A stretch of 64,000 bases of DNA from Phymatolithon calcareum (lineage: Eukaryota; Rhodophyta; Florideophyceae; Hapalidiales), in assembly GCA_977006965.1 (NCBI GenBank), contig OZ345377.1, positions 2,170,001-2,234,000 of the forward strand. Reading direction: 5' to 3'. The translations under genes and the position numbers were made by a program. The first letter of the stretch is position 1. The number at the start of each line of letters is the position of its first letter. Below, piece after piece: positions 55,239 to 64,000 of the stretch. The notes beneath the pieces are model-generated. The model did not search any database. It was not told where the DNA came from and was given only the letters and a program-made list of their open reading frames with translations.

Positions 55239-57183
55239 GCTTGTCGGGTTGCGAGAGGCAGCGGGAGACGGCGGTCATGGAGATGGTGACGGCGGCGGCG
55301 GGAAGGGAGGTGGAGACATTTTTTGGAATGCGAATTTCAGATGAGGATTGTGCTGGTCATTGGGTGCATTGGGAGCGAATTGCGATCATTCGAGTCTTCG
55401 CCCTTTCGTGGTGGCAGCGGTGCTCTGTGGGCGAATGTGGGGGTGTGGTTGTGGATGTAAATATGTTTGTTTACTGGCGTGTCTCAAGGACGGGTTTGAT
55501 GGTGCATGTAGTGGAGCGCTGGGGTGATCAACGTTGCGTGTTGTGGTGTGCCGACTGGATTGCAGACGGGGAAGAGGTGAATTTCTTGCGGTTCATCATG
55601 AACCGTAGTAGAAATATTTATTGTAGCCTGTCCGTCATCCGTCCATCATGGACGGGCTACAATGTTTCTATATCGTGTGGCCAACTATAAGCGGCGGTTC
55701 ATCGATGCTTATGGATGTACAGTATTGTACTTGCGACGATAGCAAATTATCTCGCGACCGATTTTGATGGGCAAACCTGACATAATGTGCCGCTGGATTG
55801 ATCATCATCGTTGCGTGTCGTGTTGTGGCGACTGCAGTTGGTCGGTCGGTCGGTCGGTCGGTCGGTCGCAGATCGAGAGCAGGGGAAAGAAAAAGTTTGA
55901 AAAAAGTTAGTTTAATGGGCTAAATTACTGTACAGTATTTCTTCGAGGAACAAGTGCTGTGTCTTTCTCTCTTTCTTTCATTGACAGCCGCGGCTGGCTG
56001 GCCGGCTGTAAACTCTACCGTCAATCTACCGAGACGGTGAGGAAGCATTCACTTCACTTACTTCATTTCAGTACAGTACTGGCCAGTCGTGTGTGTACTG
56101 TACATTAGAATCTACTGTCCTGTACTGTACAGTGCTGAGATGTATCATACAGTAAAGTTTATTCTTCCCGTGGAGAGAAATCGATCGATCGATCGATTGA
56201 CGTAACGAAATACAGAAAAGAAGCATAAATATGCGTCTTTTCCGTATTTCGTTAAAACGAATAATACAATTGCATTTCGTTCATCATCTGCTGATAAAAC
56301 CGGCCCGCACTTATGACATTATCACTACGTATTCCTCTCACAGTGGTCACACATCGGCACGTCGATTGCAGTCGCCTACGATTTCAAACCTGCTCTCCTT
56401 AACGCGTCCTTAAGACGCATCTATGAAACGATATTGATCTCCCCATCAGCCCTTATCAAACGATCGAATGGCGCCACTGACATCTCACCATTTCGGAAAC
56501 TTGCACCAAATAGGGAAATACTTTCACGTTTTCCGAAAACATTGCCCATTCATAGCTCAATGTTTGACAAATTCACCGAAAATTCACATTTTTCAATGAA
56601 GAGGATGAACCGCTCGAACCACATTGACGATACGGACAAGCACATTGAAAACTTCGTCTACGATTTTTTAAACCATCCATTAAAAACCAAAACTATGAAG
56701 GAGATCGAAACAACGTCCACGAAACACGACTACGCTGCACTGCTGTAATGCGCAATGAAGCGCGTCCCCCACCTGCCCCGCCCACCGATCCTCCACGCCG
56801 CTCCGTTTCATCGTTTCAAATCCGTCCCACTACACCATGTTTTCAATTTCATTTACGTCGCGGAGACGCGGCAGCCGCGCGTGCATGCACGAAGGTAGAG
56901 AAGCCAACCACAGCGGTATCCAACAGTGCTACACTTCACTTCACTTCACTTCACTTCACTTCACTTCACTCCACTTCACGACACTTGACACCACCGGAAA
57001 TCACTCACAGTGCCGCCACACCCTTGTCAACCCAACCTTCTTTCCCCCCTTCCATCCATCAATCCATCCATTCATCCATCCATCTATCGACCCACCGCGC
57101 GAAAGCTTGTGATTCCGACTGACCAACCGCTCGCCCGTCCCCGCATGCCCGACGCCCCTCGCGGCTCGCGGTGACGAGCGTGC
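55239..57183. repeat. Intergenic with microsatellites and hairpins
   Basis: This contains palindromes at 55589-55605 (CGGTTCATCATGAACCG) and around 55624-55662 (GTCCATCATGGAC core), (GGTC)n at 55840-55868, TACTGTA words at 55720, 55925 and 56070-56155, (ATCG)n at 56180-56197, a 24-bp-arm hairpin at 56203-56254, (TTCAC)n at 56932-56978 and (ATCC)n at about 57050-57085. A 104-codon frame at 56434-56748 is unsupported. Confidence 0.75.
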
Positions 57184-58383
57184 ATGGCCGGCCGTCGCGA
57201 GAGCGCCTCCCCCGGCCGAGCGGAGGTTCACGTAAGCGTCCGTCTGTGGGGTCCCTCCCTAAGTCCGTTTGCAGTTGTGTACGATGAGCGTCGTCGAGCC
57301 CTCCGTTCGCGAGCTCGTGCTGAAGTTGGTCGCACTGAAACCATAACACATGCCGGATCTGGAGCATCTCGTACTTTTCTCCGTTCCTTTCTAGTGCGCA
57401 CGGCCAAGAATCCCAATCTTCGGGTAGCCTTATTTGACTTTATCAAAAGTTCCACACTTGTTGAGGATCATGTATTCCTCGGTGCCGTAACTTTCTCACT
57501 TGCTGAGGTGCTTGCAAGTGGTATTTCCACACTCACACTTCCTGCTACACCCACCCATCAACATCAAATTACCATCATTTTACGTGCTTCTCGTGTCGAT
57601 GAGCGTTTGTTTTCCGCGCGCAGAAGTGTTGCTTTGCGCTTGGTGGTACCGGAAATGAGACGGCGTAAGTTTCCACATCATCTTGTTACCCAGTCGTTTG
57701 ATATTTCAAGATGTGCCGCTACGGCAGACCCTGCAGCTGGACCTTCTTGGGTTCCTGTTTACCGATCGGAACCGGTGGCGGTACCGGAAACTCAGGAGAA
57801 ACATATTCGATTTGATGCGGCTATCATCCCGGAATGGAGATTATATGGATTGAATACACCGCTTCGATTACGTTTGTTGCAACATAGCTCACGTTCCGTG
57901 AGGGTTAGTGTGGCAGCTGTGTGTAACACATCGTTGCAAGAATTGCAGGTACTCGATCCGTCACGAGATTCGCTGTCGTTATTCGGAGCAAGAAATGCAA
58001 CCACGGCGGTCGGCAGAATGTTTCTCACACAGGCGGAACCGACAGAATCTGGTGGTGTGTTTTCGCTTACCGTGCAGTATAACCAGTTTTCCATATCAGG
58101 TGCCACAAGGGCGCTGTCGCTATCTATGACTCGAATTGCAGCTATGAGAACGGAACGAAAATTCGCGGATCGACGGTTGGTACAAGATGATTCTTTCGGG
58201 TCGCGCGAACCGGCATCGGCGGGTTCTGGACGATCTTTGGATCGATTTGCGCTGAAATTGAGGAAGCATAAAGCACCGTCGGATACGCAGGCTTGGGGGC
58301 TTCATTCGGGGTACGATATTATGCCGACGAGTGAACCGCCGCAACCGAAGGTTCCACGTTGGCGGTCGTGGCTTTCCGGGTAG
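57184..58383 (+). CDS. Copine-like tandem C2-domain protein lacking the vWA domain
   Basis: The 399-aa intronless product begins with a C2-like unit (VHVSVRLWG ... PFAVVYDE ... EVGRTETI ... NPNLRVALFDF ... FLGAVTFSLAEVL), matching the first C2 of copines in strand order. A second unit follows (WVPVYRSEPV ... EWRLYGLNTPLRLRLLQHSS ... SLQELQ). C2 domains bind membranes, often through Ca2+; here few Asp ligands remain in the loops, so binding may be Ca2+-independent. Copines normally continue into a von Willebrand A domain, which is absent; the C-terminus is short, basic and Ser-rich. It could also be a divergent C2 adaptor of another family. Confidence 0.62.
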   Translation: MAGRRESASPGRAEVHVSVRLWGPSLSPFAVVYDERRRALRSRARAEVGRTETITHAGSGASRTFLRSFLVRTAKNPNLRVALFDFIKSSTLVEDHVFLGAVTFSLAEVLASGISTLTLPATPTHQHQITIILRASRVDERLFSARRSVALRLVVPEMRRRKFPHHLVTQSFDISRCAATADPAAGPSWVPVYRSEPVAVPETQEKHIRFDAAIIPEWRLYGLNTPLRLRLLQHSSRSVRVSVAAVCNTSLQELQVLDPSRDSLSLFGARNATTAVGRMFLTQAEPTESGGVFSLTVQYNQFSISGATRALSLSMTRIAAMRTERKFADRRLVQDDSFGSREPASAGSGRSLDRFALKLRKHKAPSDTQAWGLHSGYDIMPTSEPPQPKVPRWRSWLSG

Positions 58384-59289
58384 AGTGGGAGTGGGATTTT
58401 TGTACTTTTTTAGGAAATGCTCGTTGCAGACCAAACTTGTTCAGACAGTACAGTATTTGTTTTGAAGGTGTAGTGAAATACGGCACTGCACAGTATGCAT
58501 ATTTGCACCGTGTACATTTCTCGTGTGTTTCTACTCTGATACAGTATGTCTCAAGTCCCTTTTTCTTGGGGAGCATTGCGTTGTGGTGATTCAATATTTT
58601 TGGCTTTTCTTGCGTTACAGAGTTAGGTTTCTCGAATGGCAGGCATGTTGACCAAAATCTGCTTCACCTCCTTGGCCTTGATTTTGCCCATCACTTATCT
58701 TCGTTTCATGATGGTCCATAACGATGCCTGCTGTACCACGAATCGCACTTGTGCAAGTCGACAAATGTAAAAAGGCCGTCGCTCATATGGGGACCGTAGG
58801 TTTGTCCGATGCATGCATGTATGCTGTGCGACGAAAAGGAATATTTGGATAGCTTCTGTGAAATTAACGCCTCGAGAAGATAATTGTCAGTGCGAGCTGA
58901 CCAAAGTAGTACATCCACCGTTGACGAAAATGGATTTTCCGCACTATGATACTGCATCTTTCCGAATTTTTTTCGCGTGGACAGTCCAGCTGAGCCAGTG
59001 TGACATTTTAATAGAGGTTCGAAACGAAGAGATCTTGTGCTTGGGAGATACATGGAATGTTTTGAACAGAAAAATTCAAAGTTGCTCCATCAACTGGGAC
59101 ATTCGTGAGAATGGGGCTGGCGGATAGGATTGGCTGGCATCACCAAAGAACCGTATCAGTTGGCCTTACCCACTCATTTTTTTTCGAAAAGTTATAGTCA
59201 TGTTTTTTCCCTGAAAGTCACTGCTGCCACAAAAAATAGTCTACGACAGCTCCAGAATTCTGCCCATGACGCAGAAAGATTTTCCTGTC
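58384..59289. other. Intergenic, nothing recognised
   Basis: A 104-codon frame at 58813-59127 has no motif. TACTGTA-type words lie at 58447 and 58543. Confidence 0.4.
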
Positions 59290-59575
59290 CTATAATGCAC
59301 GCAGCACAGGATCTCTTCGGTTGCTGCGAAGAGACCCATCCCGAAAGGAGCGTGCAGGAGGAAGAGAAGGCACTCGGGAAGCAATAAGTTTCTCCACCAA
59401 ACTCCACGTTGCGATACAATGCGTCAGACCAACACCAGAATCAATCATTGGTGACGTACCTGAACTAGACGTGAAAGCCACAATCAAACTCGCTAACTAT
59501 AGGATGGAATGGAAAAAACTTAGGCCCTCGAATCGCTTCTAGGGGAAAATGCAAAATGAATGAATGAATGATTCA
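59290..59575 (+). mobile_element. Internally deleted LINE derivative
   Basis: The 5' part (ATGCACGCAGCACAGGATC ... CGTGCAGGAGGAAGAGAAGG ... AAGCAATAAGTTTCTCCACC) matches 17040-17180, the LINE endonuclease N-terminus (RDPSRKxRAGGREGTRxAIS). It joins near 59425 to the LINE C-terminal end (DVPELDVKATIKLA ... MEWKKLRPS) and the tail GAATGAATGAATG. The join keeps one open frame from 59321 to 59542. A short non-autonomous derivative is the natural reading. Confidence 0.75.
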
Positions 59576-60374
59576 GTCGCGCAAACATTGTACTAGAGGT
59601 GTTCCTTTTTTGCAACGCCTTTTTAATGAAATACAAGTCTGTAAACGGAGACTGATTGCAACGGCTTTTAGAGACTATAGAGAAGGACGAAAAATTTTAA
59701 CGATGAGAAGAGTCTCTCTTTTGCGCTGCCGTAAGACCGTAGCATGTCAAAATACCACATTTCAGACAGAAAACTACAGAAGTTTTCTAGCGAAACGAAA
59801 GGTTGTAGAAAGAGACCGTGAGGGAATTTCGCTTTGCGCATGCCCGAGACGAAAAAGTGTTTCAATACTGTACTTTGCGTTTCTCGAGAAACTTTGTTGA
59901 CAAGTTGTCGTTGGATTTTCCGGGGATCTTCATTTGCCGGAGCTAGCTGTCTAGAGAAAAGGTCTAAAAAAGTCTGCCTAGGCAGCTGCCAATACCACAG
60001 CAGGGGAATGGTCGCGGTGCACTAGACACTCTGGACTATCATATGCTCTCCGTTGTTGGAAGGTACAGTGAGGAGCCGTCACCCATGCATGCCCCTTGGT
60101 CTCTGCCGATACATGATGTCGGCAAGCAGTGTCGGGACTTATGATTCGCGTTGGTATGACTTCAAGAACGAAAAATCCGACTGCAGTCGGATTTTTGAGT
60201 GCTCTGCTCAACATCAATTGGTGATTCGCACATCCGTTCGCGGAAATTTAGAGCCTCTTCGGAGAGGACACCATCAATTCTTTTGTGCACCTAAACCCAT
60301 CATTCGTACCCTTCCGTACCCACAATTGAACGCTGCGGTACGAGCGGCAGGCATCACTGCGCAGTTGGAGAAGC
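59576..60374. other. Intergenic; contains an even palindrome
   Basis: AAAAATCCGACTG and CAGTCGGATTTTT form a perfect 26-bp palindrome at 60171-60196. Otherwise nothing is recognised; the last 100 bp may be the promoter or 5' UTR of the small gene that follows. Confidence 0.6.
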
Positions 60375-60725
60375 ATGGCAACGGGAAAAGAAAGTGATGC
60401 CGCCCTTTTCGGAAACACAGACGCGTTGTACCGCACTCTCAGCGCATTCCGCGGAGTGTTAATCGGCGTTGGCGTCGACATTGCGGACGTTGTGGTGTCG
60501 CACGCCTCCCGCGACGCCAAGCTGAACAAAGCTATCACGAAGCATCAGGACAAGCGTACTGAGAGGCGCGAACACAAAATTGCTGCACTTGTGCAGACGC
60601 TCTGCGACAAACTCTATATTGTGGGTTACCATTTGGACTCCATTGATCTCCGGGAAATGGAACCGGGCGAAATGAAAACTACCGAGTGGAAAATGAACGT
60701 CTTTATCAAGGAAATGTCTGCATAA
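60375..60725 (+). CDS. Small hypothetical protein, helical
   Basis: The 116-codon frame starts at an ATG (MATGKESDAALFGNT). It reads as amphipathic helices: ALYRTLSAFRGVLIGVGVDI, then a charged KHQDKRTERREHKIAAL and KLYIVGYHLDSIDLREME. There is no signal peptide, membrane segment or recognised domain. Regular amphipathic patterning and third-position G/C suggest it is real. It lies 590 bp upstream of the RINT1-like gene on the same strand. Confidence 0.5.
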   Translation: MATGKESDAALFGNTDALYRTLSAFRGVLIGVGVDIADVVVSHASRDAKLNKAITKHQDKRTERREHKIAALVQTLCDKLYIVGYHLDSIDLREMEPGEMKTTEWKMNVFIKEMSA

Positions 60726-61312
60726 TTTGCGTTCTCCCTCGCTTGCCGCGGATAGTTAGTTGGCAATTGCATGCATGCATCGACTTGGCGCAACCTGCCT
60801 GTGACGCCCATGTCTCCGCCGAAACGAAGCGAAAGAAGCCGAACTAGGCAATGACAAACAAATTGTACATGCCATTTCGACGTGATCGTATCTTTGATGC
60901 AGATGAGATCGATGCAAGCTTCAGTCAGATTGGAGAATGAATGAATGCTCGTCTTCATCAACAACAACAGCACAATTCATTAACTGCTTTCCTGCAATCT
61001 TAGTGCATTCTTAGTGCATTCTTGTCGTTCTCTCTAAACTTTTGCAGCGGCTGTGGCAACAGCTTCTGTCCTGATGCAGAAACAGAATTTCCGCTGGAAG
61101 AACATGATGCGTTTCGATCTGGTGTACCGTTATGTGAAATAAGTAAAAAATAGGAAAGTAGGGCATTCATACAGAATGTCCCGATATGACTACCTGGTGA
61201 TTCGCAGCATTCATCGACTTGCACGTACGCGACCAACTTGATTGTCATTCATACTGTACAGTACCCGTCCTGTCGCCCGCCCCGTGCCGCGCCTGCCCGC
61301 GCTCGCGCCAAC

Positions 61313-63902
61313 ATGCAACTCCCGCCGGACGGCGATGTCGCACAGCGCGTCATCGAAGCGGGCAGCGTAGACCTCTATCTACAGCGCGTCATCCACGACT
61401 CGGTAAGACGATTCGATCCATCCCATTTTTTTTTCAACTCAAACCTCTGCCATGTACCTATCTGTCACCACTGACATGCATGGATTTGCACGCACTCTGC
61501 AGAAATCGTTACGAAGCGTCAGCGCTCTCGCTTCACTAGTCGCCGCACAGCAGAAGCAATTGGGAGAGTCGCGCAACGCCGGTCCTGATAACTTTCGCGC
61601 CGCCGCAGATCAGGCATTGGGCGATGTGCGCGGTCTGCTTGCTGATATTGAACGTGCCGCCGCAGATGTGCTTGCGGAATTTAACACTCGTAGAGAAAAG
61701 CTTGAGAGATATGCACGAGCTTTCAAGGAACATCGAGAGGCCTCTGCTGAACATGGCGCCATCATCAAATGTCGTGCAATTGCAGACGCTTATCATGACA
61801 CTTTGCGACCGCTCACGCTGCATCAAAAGCTAGGCGATGGCGCGCATCTCGGTGCTGTTGCGGGTAGCGTTGAGCGTCTTATAGACGCGGTGCAGAGCGT
61901 TCGGCTAGCGGTGCATGATGGTACGTTTGGGGAAGATGCGGAGACGAATTCCAAATTGATACAATCGTTGGAGAATCGGACTGTCGATGCGGTTATCAAG
62001 GCTCGTGCGGCGTTTGTCAATATTCTGGATAATGAGTTTCGTGCGTTTGGCTGGCCGATGAAGGTTCCACATCCTGTTATTAATGAAGAGCTCATTCGCA
62101 CGATTAACTTTTTTGTCACTCAGCTGAACGAGTTACAACGTGTTTCAGAAAAGAGTGACTTTATTCCAGATCGCACACGCTGGCAGCGCACGCTGTCCGA
62201 TTCATGGGCAATTGCTTCTATTCTGCGAGCTCCATTGGCGCGTTTCAAGTATCATTTCTTGGAGACATTTCGCGCAGACCTTAATCTCAAAGACGATACC
62301 GGCGCTAATTCTACGGATACAACTCGAAAGGCCACAACGTCCCGGTTTGATCGTCCGGAGTGGGCGGCTGACTTTGCGGTCGAGCGTATACAAGAAGCAA
62401 CACCGTTTCTGCGTGAGATCGCTATGGACGGACCACGAAAAGCCGAGTTCAAGTTTGTCAGGGGATTCTGCCGTGTTTTTTCTGACAAGATTGCGTATGA
62501 CTGCGAATTGGCTATGCGATCGTCTAAGAATGATAGCGATGCTGACGCACTAATTTCACACGCCGCCAGCATCGCAAAACAATTCGACGTAAAACTTCGT
62601 GCCGGCGCATTGCTCGACCCAGATACCATGTCATCTTCGGGAAAGCCGTCTTCGGGAAAGCCGTCTTCCGAATTTCCGTCCGCACTTTCCTTGCTAAGTG
62701 GAAACACTGGGTTTTTCACTGCATGGGCAAGCTCGGAACTGCGTTTGGCGGGCACACAGGTTAGTGCGCGACTGGAGAAGATCCTCACTCTCGAAAATGC
62801 AGAAGTTTCGGTTTCTGCACCATCAGATGTTCCGAATGGCACAGCGGAAGGTTTTGATGTTGAGACCGAGTGTGCAGAACTGTTGCAACTTGTCGGTGAG
62901 TCGGGAAGCGGATGTCGCCAACTTAGCACCCCGTCGCTCGTGTCGAGCTTTTTGCGATTGACGGAATTGCCGCTATTGCAAACGGTACGTGACCGGCTTC
63001 GTGAAGTATTGGATACATGCGACTGGAGTCCGACCACATTCACAGACATGTTCCAATGCTCACGCGCCATATGGTGCGCCCAAGTGCTGGCCGAGCTTTT
63101 GGAGGATAGGATATTCGAGCCTTTCTATGCCAATTTCGAGAAAGAGCATGGATTTTCATTGTATGCCGAGGAAATTGAGCGTTTCAAAACGTTAACTGAA
63201 CGCGCTGTCACATCCATCTCCGGCGCCGTGTCGGATAACTTTATCGCGCATGTGAAAGAGTCTTACCAGGAACAGGTGCGTTTTGGTGAACTGGCATCAC
63301 AGGATGCGGCTGTCGTACTCGCACATGATCTATCCGAGCCGCTGTGCAAGAGCATGACGGTATTGGAAGAGAGACTGAGAGCGCTATCACAGGGCATTGC
63401 AAATCGGAAATTGGCGTCTGCCATCTGGTGCCCCGTGGCAGCGTGTGTGGACTCCTTTTTCTTCAGCCAAGTCATAATGCAGATGTTCGCGGGCGGGACT
63501 CGTAATGCTGTGCCCGCAGCGTCGTCGACAAATGCGTACCTTGCACCGCGAAACGCAGCAAAAATGGCGCGACAAGTTGCGTTCGATGCGTCTGCTATCG
63601 TGGCGGTGTTTGGAAATGTATCAGCAAGACCACAGAACTTCCTACCGGCATGCGCAGACACCGCTCCACTGCTGCAGATGGCCGCACGACGCGTAATGCG
63701 ACCGAATATTGCGCCGAAACAAGGGCACGACGAAGCGTTTAAGGCGGTTTGCAGATTGGCCGATGAGGAATATACTGATGAAGACGTGGAGAGAGCGAGA
63801 GAGGCACTGCACTCGCTTTTTGGTACTGCGGCAGTGTCACCAAGAGAGTGCTTAGAGTTGTTTGCAATAGCGGGTTTGCAATCGGCAATCCCGCTCAGTT
63901 GA
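61313..63902 (+). CDS. RINT1/TIP20-family vesicle-tether subunit
   Basis: Exon 1 (61313-61402, 30 codons from MQLPPDGDV) joins in phase 0 to exon 2 (61503-63902); the 100-bp intron has GTAAGA and CTGCAG. The product is 829 aa, close to RINT1/Tip20 lengths. The N-terminal third is helical coiled coil (LADIERAAADVLAEFNTRREKL). The RINT1/TIP20 domain follows, with recognisable landmarks EWAADFAVERI, GFFTAWASSELRLA and the C-terminal KMARQVAFDASAIVAVFG ... PQNFLPACADTAPLL. In yeast and animals this subunit, with ZW10/Dsl1 and NAG/Sec39, tethers Golgi-derived vesicles at the ER. The match is by block order recalled from human RINT1. The gene is intact. Confidence 0.82.
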
Positions 63903-64000
63903 CATTAGAAAGATGCATAAATTTCTAACACAGTATCGTGTAAATTATGAAGTTGTTCTTTCCTGGCGAAACAGAACAATGAAAAAGTTCGCTGTTTAAT

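Noticed and set aside
54392-55278. Several 60-170 codon frames overlapping the methyltransferase gene on other frames and strands
   Set aside because: They are shadows of a GC-rich, Arg/Pro/Ala-rich reading frame; none has motifs.

Overview
The window is nuclear DNA of a eukaryote with compact, mostly intron-poor genes scattered through repeat-rich intergenic DNA. Evidence: a head-to-head histone H4/H3 pair, GT-AG introns of 60-200 bp, a RINT1/TIP20 tether subunit, a PP2C phosphatase, a malic enzyme with an organelle-type presequence, and several classes of eukaryotic transposon. The decayed pheophorbide-a-oxygenase-like Rieske gene points to a plastid-bearing lineage. Monoexonic genes between transposon relics, a Cys-rich secreted protein and an LRR protein fit a florideophyte red alga such as Chondrus; this assignment is inference, because no species-diagnostic marker is present.

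Layout. 0.1-1.5 kb: dead Rieske oxygenase gene. 2.6-4.1 kb: a multi-exon gene of unknown function. 4.4-6.1 kb: solo LTRs, one nested in an older copy that carries fragments of two other genes. 6.2-9.1 kb: broken zinc-finger DDE-type transposase. 11.8-13.0 kb: disordered hypothetical protein. 14.5-28.1 kb: a transposon graveyard holding a solo LTR, LINE relics with endonuclease and RT motifs, short poly(A)-tailed insertions, a hAT element inside a hAT element, a TTAA-flanked MITE, a histone H4 relic and a decayed secreted Lys-rich repeat protein with an inverted partial copy. 28.3-29.4 kb: H4/H3. 31.8-33.6 kb: malic enzyme. 34.2-35.3 kb: Cys-rich secreted protein. 37.2-38.7 kb: LRR protein. 39-40.2 kb: hairpin, CCHC-knuckle fragment and an LTR/LINE chimera. 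41.5-43.8 kb: RNase H protein. 47.9-49.6 kb: PP2C. 49.7-56.9 kb: pentanucleotide arrays and dispersed TACTGTA words around a predicted Golgi methyltransferase gene (53.9-55.2 kb). 57.2-58.4 kb: copine-like C2 protein. 60.4-60.7 kb: small unknown ORF. 61.3-63.9 kb: RINT1-like gene.

The intact genes look like ordinary independent housekeeping loci; only H4/H3 clearly share a control region. I see no gene cluster, tRNA, rRNA or CRISPR array. The most informative material is the repeat biology: several insertions can be dated relative to one another from intact target-site duplications (TSDs). The window also has an unusual number of near-perfect palindromes, most with a one-base centre and five of them with the centre ATCAT.
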